A stretch of 64,000 nucleotides of DNA. Source: Pseudomonas brassicacearum subsp. neoaurantiaca. Its GTDB lineage: Bacteria > Pseudomonadota > Gammaproteobacteria > Pseudomonadales > Pseudomonadaceae. Each line of letters opens with the position of its first letter. Positions within the stretch are counted from its first letter, which is position 1. Where the stretch lies: contig NZ_VDLV01000064.1 in NCBI RefSeq assembly GCF_013608025.1, positions 1-64,000 on the forward strand. Direction: 5' to 3'. The position numbers and the translations under genes are program-made. Below, piece after piece: positions 8,205-15,833 of this stretch. A model generated the notes under the pieces. The model did no database searches. It was not told the DNA's origin and saw only the letters and a list, made by a program, of their open reading frames with translations.

Positions 8205-8881
8205 TGACGCCACCTTTGGCGGACCCGCAATGGAAACGGGCCTATCGGATCGTCAACAGCAGTTTTCCGCCGATCACGTTGTTCGAAGATGTGCTCGATC
8301 CTGAAGACTTGCCAACAGCCTATGCCCTGGAAGCATTGACCAACGACCGGCTCATGGAAGAAGCCGGCGTGCTCTCCCGGGTGCGTCCCGAAGACCGCGT
8401 CTCCGGGCCGGGCTCCTCACCGGTGATGGCTGCATTTACCCACATCGGCAAAAGCAGCCGCTTCAGCGATGGCACTTTCGGCGTCTATTACGCCGCCAGC
8501 AGCCAGGAAGCCGCAATTGCCGAGACGTGTTATCACCAGGCCCGGTTCCTGGGGGCTACCAACGAACCGGATCTGGAACTGACGATGCGCACCTACGTCA
8601 ACCAGGTCGTCAAACCCCTGCACGACATCCGTCACGATTATCCACATCTGCACAACCCCGACCCCGCCGCCTATGGCCCGTCGCAGGTGTTCGCCCGGGA
8701 CCTGCGTGAAACCTTGTCATGGGGCCTGCTGTACAACAGCGTCCGCCTGCCCGGTCACGAATGTGTGGCCGCGTTCCGCCCGCCGGCGGTGTCGATCCCG
8801 GTGCAGGGCAAGCATATTCGGTATGTCTGGAGCGCCCAGAAGCGGGAGATTTCGTTTGTGTTCGAGGTGAGTCAGGTGTGA
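8204..8881 (+). CDS. RES-domain toxin (NAD+-degrading family)
   Basis: A 225-residue RES protein. The signature residues are visible: R86 in SSRFSDGTFGVYYAA, a nearby Tyr (Y95 or Y96), E107 in AAIAETCYH and the Ser of LLYNSVR. In characterised members (for example P. putida Res and M. tuberculosis MbcT) RES toxins deplete NAD+ by glycohydrolysis or phosphorolysis. It overlaps the antitoxin stop by one base, the usual coupled order of antitoxin first. Nothing looks truncated, so the pair is probably functional. Confidence 0.9.
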   Translation: MTPPLADPQWKRAYRIVNSSFPPITLFEDVLDPEDLPTAYALEALTNDRLMEEAGVLSRVRPEDRVSGPGSSPVMAAFTHIGKSSRFSDGTFGVYYAASSQEAAIAETCYHQARFLGATNEPDLELTMRTYVNQVVKPLHDIRHDYPHLHNPDPAAYGPSQVFARDLRETLSWGLLYNSVRLPGHECVAAFRPPAVSIPVQGKHIRYVWSAQKREISFVFEVSQV

Positions 8882-8917
8882 GCGAGTCAGCAACGCACCT
8901 CACTTCGCCAATAGCCC

Positions 8918-8960
8918 GTGGCGAGGGAGCTTGCTCCCGCTGGGCTGCGTAGCAGCCCCC
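8918..8960. repeat. REP element, family A
   Basis: A 43-bp element made of two small hairpins: GGGAGC-TT-GCTCCC followed by GGGCTGC-GTA-GCAGCCC. Near-identical copies with the same orientation are at 10691 and 12562, and inverted pairs near 31229 and 41650. It lies between the RES gene and the convergent chemoreceptor gene. Confidence 0.85.
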
Positions 8961-8965
8961 GGCTG

Positions 8966-10573
8966 TCAAATCTTGAACTGCTGCACCGAAGCCTGCATCG
9001 AACCCGCCGCGTCGTTCAACTGATCCGCCGTTTGCGTCAGGTTGTGAATCGAACGGGTGTTCTCGCGGGATTGCTCGGCAATCGACTCCACCCGCTGGGC
9101 CATCTCATCACTGGCTTTGGATTGCTCGGCAATGGTCTGGGAAATTTCTTCCACCACCTCGGCCGCATGTCGGGCGCCGGTGCGGATTTCGCTGATGGAC
9201 ACCCCGGCCTGCTGCGCCAGGTTGACGCCTTCGTCCACGCGGCTGACGCATGCCTGCATGTTCGCTACCGCGTCCCGGGCGCTGGACTGGATGCGTTCGA
9301 TCATCGCAGTGATTTCCTGGGTGGACTGCGTCGTGCGCGCCGCCAGGTTGCGCACTTCGTCGGCCACTACCGCAAAACCACGCCCCGCCTCGCCGGCGCG
9401 GGCGGCCTCGATGGCAGCGTTGAGTGCCAGTAGATTGGTCTGTTCGGCGATGCTCTTGATCACCTGGATGATGGAATGAATGTCCTCGGATGACGCGTCC
9501 AACGCCGTGATCTTGCTGGACGATTGGTTGACCACCTCGGCGATCCGGTTCATGCCTTCGACCACCCCGAGAATCACCTGGCCGCCGCTACTCGCCAAGT
9601 GCTCGGATTGCGCCGAGATAGTCCGGGCGCTGTCGGCGTGCTGATGGATCTGGCTGATGTTTGCCATCATCTGCTCCATGCTCGCCGCCATGCTGGTCGC
9701 GCTCTGGGCCTGCTGATCGGCGCTGGACACGATCTGCCGCGCCGTATCGCCCAGGTTCTGGGACGTGCCGTGCAACTCATCGCTCTGGCTGCGGATCGTG
9801 GCGATCATCTTCCGCAGGTTGCTCTGCATCTGTTCGATGACGCCCTGCAATTGACCCAGCTCATCCTTGCTTTGGGCACCCATGGAACGCTGCAAATCGC
9901 CTTGGGAAATCGCCTGGGTATTTAGGATGATCTTGTTGAGTGGCGTGAGCACGGCCTTGAGCAGGCTCCATGACAACAGCGCCAGGGCGACACAGGTCGC
10001 CAGCAAGGTCACGATCAGCCAGCGTTCCGAGGTTTGAATGCTGCTGTCCTGATATTCGCGGGATGACTGCGCCTGGTTTTCGATCAGTTCGCTGACGGCC
10101 TCGTTGCGTTCTTCCAGCGCTGAGAATGCGCTGTCGAACTCTGCCCGCAGCGCATGGGCATCCTGGGCGCCGCCCAGCGCCTTGCCGATGATCTGCTTGG
10201 CTTTATCGATGTAAGTTTCGACCTGGGGTTTGAGCTCGCCAATCGCCTTGGCGACATCCCCCGGCAACTTCGCTTCGGCATTCTCGGCGATGACCTTGCG
10301 CATCCGCTGCGTATGCTCATCGAACCCCTCCAGCACTTCTTTCCCCGCCTGCGCATCCCCCGGTGCCACCAACAGGGCGGCCAGCACATCGGCACGAATG
10401 GCGTCGTGCATCATGTCCGCCTCCATGTGCTTGCGCATGGCCGAAATACTGGTTTCGTTCTGCACCAGCGCCTCGGTCATGGAGTGATAACCCCACAGCC
10501 CGATTCCACCAAGCAGCAGCGCAAAAGAAAGACTGACCAACCCCGAGCCTATGACCTTGGTGCGGATCTTCAT
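8966..10573 (-). CDS. Methyl-accepting chemotaxis protein
   Basis: The 535-residue protein has an N-terminal membrane helix (residues about 9-31), a helical periplasmic four-helix-bundle-type sensor domain, a second membrane helix (about 190-210), a HAMP domain and the cytoplasmic signalling hairpin with the conserved tip EAARAGEAGRGFAVVADEVR. Start chosen at the ATG (MKIRTKVIG) with AGGAG 9 nt upstream; upstream in-frame codons lack a site. It ends in VQQFKI, without the C-terminal pentapeptide that tethers CheR/CheB in some receptors. The ligand cannot be inferred from sequence. It is monocistronic and flanked by two directly repeated REP-A elements. Confidence 0.93.
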   Translation of the reverse strand: MKIRTKVIGSGLVSLSFALLLGGIGLWGYHSMTEALVQNETSISAMRKHMEADMMHDAIRADVLAALLVAPGDAQAGKEVLEGFDEHTQRMRKVIAENAEAKLPGDVAKAIGELKPQVETYIDKAKQIIGKALGGAQDAHALRAEFDSAFSALEERNEAVSELIENQAQSSREYQDSSIQTSERWLIVTLLATCVALALLSWSLLKAVLTPLNKIILNTQAISQGDLQRSMGAQSKDELGQLQGVIEQMQSNLRKMIATIRSQSDELHGTSQNLGDTARQIVSSADQQAQSATSMAASMEQMMANISQIHQHADSARTISAQSEHLASSGGQVILGVVEGMNRIAEVVNQSSSKITALDASSEDIHSIIQVIKSIAEQTNLLALNAAIEAARAGEAGRGFAVVADEVRNLAARTTQSTQEITAMIERIQSSARDAVANMQACVSRVDEGVNLAQQAGVSISEIRTGARHAAEVVEEISQTIAEQSKASDEMAQRVESIAEQSRENTRSIHNLTQTADQLNDAAGSMQASVQQFKI

Positions 10574-10690
10574 TGCTAACTGCTCCTGGAGCGAGATGTC
10601 TGGGCAAGTGTAGTCGAGCGCCAGCAGAGCCTTGGGATAGTCCGGACTCATATCTGAAGCTATCGGCGGAGGAAAGGATTAGATGAGCTT

Positions 10691-10732
10691 GTGGCGAGGG
10701 AGCTTGCTCCCGCTGGACTGCGAAGCAGTCCC
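10691..10732. repeat. REP element, family A
   Basis: Same 42-bp double hairpin as at 8918, with GGACTGC-GAA-GCAGTCC as second stem: the compensatory G-to-A and C-to-T pair keeps the stem, evidence that the folded form is what is maintained. Confidence 0.85.
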
Positions 10733-10751
10733 TTTTTCGGAAGCAAGCCTT

Positions 10752-11708
10752 TTAGAGTGGGTTCAGAGTGCCCTTTGCAACGATCTCATCCCACACGGTA
10801 GGAGTGGGAAATAGCTCATTCAGAAAACCCACGAATGCCTTGACGTTCGGGCTTCCCCGGCGACTTTCCGGCCATAACGCCGTAATGGAGGAGCGGTCGA
10901 CGGCAAATTGTGGAAACAACGGCGTCAGTTCACCCCGGGCGACATAGGGCGCCGCGACATAGGTCGGTGAAATGCCAATGCCACCGCCCGCGGCGAGCAC
11001 CGCAGCCACTGCATCGCTGGCGTCGATGACGATGGGGGCGTCGGGCGCGATCTCCACCAGTCTGTCTTCCACGTGGAATGGCCAACGCAACGCTTGCCCC
11101 GAGCTCTGATAGCGAAAATTCACGCAATCGTGATCGGCTAGGTCGCTCAGTTCCAACGGCGTGCCGCGTTTGGCCAGATAGGCTGGCGAGGCAAAAGCGC
11201 AAATTCGATGCGGTCCCAGCGTGCGAGAGATAAGCCGCGAGTCGGCCAGGTTGCCCACGCGCACGGCCACATCGATGCCTTGCTCGACGATATCGGCAAA
11301 CTGATCGCCCAAGCGCAGGTCGATGGCGAGCTTGGGGTAGCGCTCCCGAAACCTGGGAATTGCCGGCGCCAGAATGTTCAGCCCGATAGGCGGTGGCGCT
11401 GTCACTTTCAAGGTGCCGGAGGGCTCGGCGCGCGAGGCCACCGCGGCCTGCTCGATGTCTTCCACCTCCCGCAAAATCCGCAGCGCCCGTTCGTACAGAT
11501 CCCTGCCTTCGACGGTCAGGGTCAGCGAGCGAGTGGTGCGGCTGAACAGACTCAGTCCGAAATGCTGCTCCAGCCGCTGCACGCTCTTGCTGATGGCAGA
11601 CGGCGACACCGACAAATCGCGCGCCGCAGCGGTATAGCTGCCCAAAGAGGCGGCGCGGGCAAAGGCAATGAGACCGGTCAGGCGGTCCAACCCTATTTGT
11701 TCCTTCAT
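10752..11708 (-). CDS. LysR-family regulator, divergent from the SDR gene
   Basis: A 318-residue LTTR of the CrgA/DhcR-like type. The HTH (LIAFARAASLGSYTAAARDLSVSPSAISKSVQRLEQHFG) is canonical, followed by LFSRTTRSLTLTVEGRDLYERA and an effector-binding domain. Start chosen at MKEQIGLDRL, the usual LTTR N-terminus; a much longer in-frame extension to 11885 would run into the divergent gene's promoter. It is transcribed away from the SDR gene 97 bp to its right and probably controls it, the standard arrangement for this family. Confidence 0.9.
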   Translation of the reverse strand: MKEQIGLDRLTGLIAFARAASLGSYTAAARDLSVSPSAISKSVQRLEQHFGLSLFSRTTRSLTLTVEGRDLYERALRILREVEDIEQAAVASRAEPSGTLKVTAPPPIGLNILAPAIPRFRERYPKLAIDLRLGDQFADIVEQGIDVAVRVGNLADSRLISRTLGPHRICAFASPAYLAKRGTPLELSDLADHDCVNFRYQSSGQALRWPFHVEDRLVEIAPDAPIVIDASDAVAAVLAAGGGIGISPTYVAAPYVARGELTPLFPQFAVDRSSITALWPESRRGSPNVKAFVGFLNELFPTPTVWDEIVAKGTLNPL

Positions 11709-11805
11709 GGCATTAGTAAAGCGACTTGCACCCCAATTATCAACGTTGGCTCGGATCTTTAATCTTTGCCCATCGACGCAATCCAGGCGACCAAGGAGAT
11801 AGACC

Positions 11806-12552
11806 GTGAGCCATTCATTTACCCAACCATTGCCCGCCCAACTGCAGGACCGCACCGTAGTGATATTCGGCGGCACCTCCGGCATCGGTCTTGCCGCCGC
11901 GATTCAAGCCAAGGCCGCCGGCGCATCCGTCATCGTGATCGGTTCCAACGCCGAGCGCGCCGAGCAAGCCGCCCTGGAACATGGCCTCGCCGGCTGGCGC
12001 GCCGCCGACGTCACCCAAAGCGAAGCCATCTACGCCGCGTTGGCGGACATCCCGCACGTGGACCACCTGGTTCTGTTCGCCGGCACATTCGTGGCAGGCA
12101 AAGTGCTCTACGCAGAAATCGACTACCTGCGCCGGGCGTTTGAAGAGCGCATGTGGGCCTCCATCCATGTGATCCGCGCGTTCGGGGATCGCTTGTCCAA
12201 GGATGGCTCCATCACGTTTATTTCTGGCTGCTTGGCCGATCGACCCAATGCCCATGGCACCGCTGTAATCGCTGCAGCCTCGGCTGCAATGGAAGCATTG
12301 GCCCGTGGCCTGGCCTTGGAATTGGCGCCCATCCGCGTCAACACCCTGTCTCCAGGCCCAATCGATACGCCTATCTTCAGCAAAGCCCTGGGCGAGGGGC
12401 GCGATGCGTACGTTCGCGCATGGGAACAAGTGCTGCCGCTGCATCGCGTAGGCACTGCCGCTGAAGCAGGCGCGGCTACGGTTTTCTTGATGACTAACAC
12501 GTTCATGAACGGCGCCACGCTGAACATCGATGGCGGCGCTCGGTTGGTCTGA
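11806..12552 (+). CDS. Short-chain dehydrogenase/reductase-like protein with degenerate catalytic residues
   Basis: A 248-residue SDR fold. The cofactor motif is intact (GGTSGIG at residues 22-28, then GSNAERAEQ and an ADVT block at 67-70). The active site is not: the NAG motif reads FAG near residue 91, S140 is present, but the Tyr and Lys of YxxxK fall at I155 and S159. The C-terminal RVNTLSPGPIDTP is normal. It may bind NAD(P)H without classical dehydrogenase chemistry, or use other residues. It is divergent from, and probably regulated by, the LysR gene at 10752-11708. Confidence 0.85.
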   Translation: MSHSFTQPLPAQLQDRTVVIFGGTSGIGLAAAIQAKAAGASVIVIGSNAERAEQAALEHGLAGWRAADVTQSEAIYAALADIPHVDHLVLFAGTFVAGKVLYAEIDYLRRAFEERMWASIHVIRAFGDRLSKDGSITFISGCLADRPNAHGTAVIAAASAAMEALARGLALELAPIRVNTLSPGPIDTPIFSKALGEGRDAYVRAWEQVLPLHRVGTAAEAGAATVFLMTNTFMNGATLNIDGGARLV

Positions 12553-12561
12553 CTCAAACCC

Positions 12562-12604
12562 GTGGCGAGGGAGCTTGCTCCCGCTGGGCTGCAAAGCAGC
12601 CCCT
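12562..12604. repeat. REP element, family A
   Basis: Third direct copy of the double-hairpin element in 3.7 kb, located 10 bp after the SDR stop codon. Confidence 0.85.
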
Positions 12605-12662
12605 CTTTATCCGCTCAAGCCAATGCTGCCCCGTTCAGCAAGCAGCATTGGACTCGCTACCC

Positions 12663-12941
12663 TTACGCCGGATTACCCCCCGGCGCCTCCAGCACCTTCA
12701 CCACGTCATCAATGACGGCCTTGCTCATATCCTGCAAATAATACGAAGCCCAGGCATACCGATCCGTACCGCGAATCATCGCCGCTTCCTCGGCGAGGAC
12801 CTTGGCGACGTGAAGCAGGTCGGAAGCGTGGGACAGGGCTTCGCCGATGGGGATGCCGCCGTTGACGCGGAATAGCGGGCGGTCGGAGTGGTAGGAGAAG
12901 GGGGTTAGGCCTGGGGTTTTGAGGTCTTTGGGATGGGTCAT
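12663..12941 (-). CDS. DUF3077 protein
   Basis: A 92-residue soluble protein of the Pseudomonas-restricted DUF3077 family (core LFRVNGGIPIGEALSHASDLLHVAKVLAEEAA, then WASYYLQDMSKAVIDDVVKVL). Its role is unknown. GGAGGTG lies just upstream of the ATG, giving a strong ribosome binding site. It is preceded by a long leader rich in palindromes (12942-13260), which sets it apart from ordinary small genes. Confidence 0.75.
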   Translation of the reverse strand: MTHPKDLKTPGLTPFSYHSDRPLFRVNGGIPIGEALSHASDLLHVAKVLAEEAAMIRGTDRYAWASYYLQDMSKAVIDDVVKVLEAPGGNPA

Positions 12942-13260
12942 TGCGCACCTCCGATCGCCAATTGACGGTGGGTGGCTGGCAAAGTGATAAAGCGAGACTG
13001 CAGCAGATCCATGGCGTGCATCGATGAGCTCCCATATCAGATGAGAGCTGCCACGTTCGTTCTCAGGCGAATGGGTGGCAGCTGTGCGCAGGCTGAGAAA
13101 CCGGAGATACAGGAACCCGGCAGACCCGAAGGTCTCCCACGCACAGCCGCCATTACACGGAATGCGGACATAAAAAAACGCCGCAAAACGTGGTTCGGGC
13201 GCTGTAGCGCCTGCATCGTACTCGGGTTCTCAGGCCCGGTCGCTGAATTGGCAGCGACGG
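12942..13260 (-). promoter_or_regulatory. Palindrome-rich leader upstream of the DUF3077 gene, candidate structured RNA
   Basis: In 320 bp without a credible gene I find four perfect inverted repeats: AGCTGCCAC (13046-13054) with GTGGCAGCT (13075-13083); AGACC-CGAA-GGTCT (13122-13135), which on the minus strand is a UUCG tetraloop hairpin; GGCGCT-GT-AGCGCC (13198-13211); and GTCGCTG-N6-CAGCGAC (13239-13258). TTCTCAG also occurs at 13060 and 13227 with its complement CTGAGAA at 13092, allowing alternative pairings. All lie in what would be the 5' leader of the leftward gene. A regulatory RNA is inference. Confidence 0.45.
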
Positions 13261-13416
13261 TAGGAGAGTAGCGGGCGATTGGGTTGGGTGCAATCGTGGC
13301 GCGATGCTGGCGGGGGGCGGTTTAGGTTATTTTGTGGATGGGTAATAGTTAGCGTCTTGGCCGATGTAGCTGCCTATACGACACGCGCGAAAACACGCGT
13401 TCAGAGGAAAATTCCA

Positions 13417-13623
13417 ATGGATGATAGATACAAGCAATTTCAGCAGGACGTGCTTGAGGCTGCGCGTCAAACGGGGCGAGGGTCCTCGCAGGTTGTATCC
13501 GACCAGGATCAGTTAACGTCCCAGGCCGTCCTGACGAGCGAGGATGATGTGGCTTTGATCTGTAAGGTACGAGAGCGGCTTGCTGGCCCACAACCAGTTA
13601 AAGTTTCAATGGATGATCTATGA
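13417..13623 (+). CDS. Small protein of unknown function, 68 aa
   Basis: MDDRYKQFQQDVLEAARQ starts with AGAGGA 8 nt upstream; an upstream start at 13279 gives a hydrophobic, unlikely leader. The protein is acidic and helical. The opening resembles the N-terminus of HTH-type antitoxins found beside toxins, but no HTH is evident here. It is followed by another tiny gene on the same strand. Function unknown. Confidence 0.5.
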   Translation: MDDRYKQFQQDVLEAARQTGRGSSQVVSDQDQLTSQAVLTSEDDVALICKVRERLAGPQPVKVSMDDL

Positions 13624-13772
13624 CCCAGAGCTCGGTAGGGGGGCGGAAATGGTGCAGTCGGAAGGATACTGATTATAAGTAATCATGAAGACGGTGCTTG
13701 CTGTCGTCGCAACTCTCCAATCAAGCACAGAAAAGCGTGCCGGCCCGAAAACTTTCATCATTGGGAGGGATC

Positions 13773-14000
13773 ATGACCGAAATATCTCTAAACCTGCCGG
13801 AACATCCTTCGGACTCTCCTGCTGATCTGCCTAGGAGAGATGGAGTCGACAATCACATCCTTCGTGACTGCACCGAGTATGAGAAGGCTTTGGCAGCGCA
13901 GATTGAAATGGTGGTAGACGAGGCTGATCAAGGAATGTTCGCCTCCAATGATCTGGTTGCGGCGATGCGCGCCCGACGCTGGGAGACGAATGTGGCTTGA
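13773..14000 (+). CDS. Small antitoxin-like protein, 75 aa
   Basis: The ATG has GGGAGG 4 nt upstream. The C-terminal half (IEMVVDEADQGMFASNDLVAAMRARRW) is reminiscent of ParD/CopG-type antitoxin tails, where a helix is followed by 'G-x-F/Y-x-S-x-D-x-V' and an Arg-rich end. No toxin gene of the ParE/RelE type follows within 150 bp. The likeness is weak and I would not assign a family without a profile search. Confidence 0.5.
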   Translation: MTEISLNLPEHPSDSPADLPRRDGVDNHILRDCTEYEKALAAQIEMVVDEADQGMFASNDLVAAMRARRWETNVA

Positions 14001-14159
14001 GCGAGTGGTTTGGGGGAAGTGGATCGGGCTCAAGCACAATCTTTTTACCGCTAGAATAAAACGCGGATTTATCTACTATTTTGGTGGGGTCTGCCCTTGG
14101 TACGGATCTTAGCTATAAATAAATCTGCCCCCTTTGTCAGAGCCGCGCCGGGGCTAAAT

Positions 14160-14591
14160 CTATTCCGACTTGCCAGCGGTGCGGGCACCGAAGAGGAAGC
14201 CTACGATCATGGTTGTGACGCTATACAACCATTTGCGAGCATCGACTAATTCAACGCTTTGTGTCGGCAAAAAACTCAAGGCGACCAAAACGAAACAAAG
14301 AACTAGAAGAAGCCCGGCGATGTTTGTGGGGGCTGAGGCACTCGACCCCCACAGTTTGCCGAGCTGTCCGAGGTTTTGCTGAGCGTGCAGAAGCTTATAG
14401 CGCTCTGCGTCTTCAGAATAAAACCTGTCCTCGTCCTGCGCCGAGGCAGCCCCCGGTTTGGGAACACCTTCAGCTTTCGGATCAACAACTAACTTATCAA
14501 CGCTCTCTGGTACGCGCGCGGGCAACCCGCCGTCAGCACTCAAGGTCAGACCTGAGGCTGCTGAGACTTGGCAACCGCAGCGCCAAACCAT
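14160..14591 (-). CDS. Two-helix membrane protein, putative PanT-type toxin partner
   Basis: A 143-residue protein with a soluble, charged N-terminal 85 residues (QDEDRFYSEDAERYKLLHAQQ, mostly helical) and two membrane helices near the end: NIAGLLLVLCFVLVALSFL (about 91-109) and WLYSVTTMIVGFLFGA (about 122-137). It overlaps the 3' end of the DUF4065 antitoxin gene upstream by 46 bp, indicating coupled translation. Panacea (DUF4065) antitoxins pair with very diverse toxins, some of them membrane proteins, so a toxin role is plausible. The start is uncertain: later TTG or GTG codons could be used. Function is inference from context. Confidence 0.6.
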   Translation of the reverse strand: MVWRCGCQVSAASGLTLSADGGLPARVPESVDKLVVDPKAEGVPKPGAASAQDEDRFYSEDAERYKLLHAQQNLGQLGKLWGSSASAPTNIAGLLLVLCFVLVALSFLPTQSVELVDARKWLYSVTTMIVGFLFGARTAGKSE

Positions 14592-15040
14592 CCAACGATA
14601 CGATCGAACGGGATGTCCATTCCCTTGACGCCTGGGTTTTCATTCCATGTCTGATCCCAAGGAGTACCACTGGCATGCGTCATTTCGGATAACGCGATCC
14701 CGGTGTATTTGCCGTAGCTGTTCCACACATTGCTGAGAAACGCGCGGACGTTAGGATCGGCAGGAATAGGAACCTCATACACGCCAGTAAACGTCGCTTC
14801 GGTCGCCTTCGTCTTGATATAGCCGGACCCATAGTGACGGAACTCGCGATACAGCGACGGAATAACCGGGCCGTATTGCCACGCTTCAACAGTCTCATCG
14901 ATAAGAGGCTGGTGGGTGTTGCCTGCATACCAACCGTGCGCGTAATACACGAGTTTTTGCAGTTTCATTGGGGTGATCTTTTCCCCATTCGCCGCTGCCA
15001 GGTCGAGGAAGTAATTAGCGATCGATTTTGGGCTGTACAT
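14546..15040 (-). CDS. Panacea-domain (DUF4065) antitoxin, PanA-like
   Basis: A 164-residue protein covering a full Panacea/DUF4065 domain: SPKSIANYFLDLAA, ITPMKLQKLVYYAHGWYA, the ETVEAWQYGPVIPSLYREFRHYG block with W-x-x-G-P-V, then LSEMTHASGTPWDQTW. This is the GepA/SocA-like fold that neutralises toxins in PanAT systems. GGAGG sits 8 nt before the chosen ATG (MYSPKSIANYF); an upstream start at 15196 adds a leader with no family match. The overlapping downstream gene is the obvious partner. Confidence 0.88.
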   Translation of the reverse strand: MYSPKSIANYFLDLAAANGEKITPMKLQKLVYYAHGWYAGNTHQPLIDETVEAWQYGPVIPSLYREFRHYGSGYIKTKATEATFTGVYEVPIPADPNVRAFLSNVWNSYGKYTGIALSEMTHASGTPWDQTWNENPGVKGMDIPFDRIVGWFGAAVAKSQQPQV

Positions 15041-15301
15041 ATAAAGCTCCTCCAGATGCACTGGCTGATGGCGCTGTCGCCTGATCCTTTGGTGACATAG
15101 TGACCCTAGCTCAGGCGGCGCAGTATGCCACCTAATATTCGGGCCTACCACATAAATCGGGGCAGAGTAAAGTTTTGCAATGCTGTATTTATACACAGTA
15201 TTTAGGCAGCGTACAGCATTTGCGATCAGGCAGCGTTGCCTGATATTGGGTTAGCTTAATCGGAAGGAATTTTACGTCGAATTTTACGTATTTCAGAAAC
15301 A

Positions 15302-15330
15302 ACAAAGCCCCCGCATTTCTGCGAGGGCTT
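15302..15330 (-). terminator. Hairpin terminator downstream of tRNA-Thr
   Basis: On the minus strand, AAGCCCTCGCA-GAAA-TGCGGGGGCTT forms an 11-bp stem with one G-U-type mismatch, followed by TTGTTGTTT. It lies just past the tRNA 3' end. Confidence 0.75.
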
Positions 15331-15339
15331 CGTTTTGTA

Positions 15340-15415
<76 letters not shown>

Positions 15416-15427
15416 GTGTGGGCGACG

Positions 15428-15455
15428 ATTATAGCGATTGGGAAGGTTCTGTAAA
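15428..15455 (-). promoter_or_regulatory. Sigma-70 promoter of tRNA-Thr
   Basis: On the minus strand TTTACA (15450-15455) and a perfect TATAAT (15428-15433) are separated by 16 nt. The -10 box ends 12 nt before the mature tRNA 5' end. Confidence 0.8.
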
Positions 15456-15833
15456 CCCCTGAATTCTGACTATTTTTAGACAAGCAGCAGTTTCGGTGGA
15501 TGAGCCCTATACAGCGGGGCGCGTAGGGCTTGGCAGCGTGCGGCTGCGCGACTTCCTGTGGGGCGAGCCAAATTGCTTGAAGATCGGGGCGCAAAGGCAA
15601 CCAGACCCATGCGTTATGCCGGTTTGCTCAGCCGCTTATGCACAATCGAAAGGAAGCTGCGAGGGATATCTTTCTGTTTTGTGACCGCTTTCCCGTTTGC
15701 TCGCAAGCTGCTGTTTTCATGGTTTTTTATCCATGTGAACAAAAAATGACCAGCTAGGATTCATTCCAGAAATCGCGGTTTTCTTGGATCCAGCTTTATT
15801 TCATCAACAGAGTTATCCACAGGCTGTTTCGCC
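15456..15833. other. Intergenic region, no gene seen
   Basis: This lies between the tRNA-Thr promoter and the stop of the methyltransferase gene. Short open frames exist, but they have no ribosome binding site or recognisable product. A perfect DnaA-box sequence (TTATCCACA) is at 15813-15821; one copy alone is not an origin. Confidence 0.5.

Noticed and set aside
12972..13271. A 99-codon rightward open frame
   Set aside because: It covers the palindrome-rich leader of the leftward DUF3077 gene, has no ribosome binding site, and its composition follows the inverted repeats rather than protein constraint.
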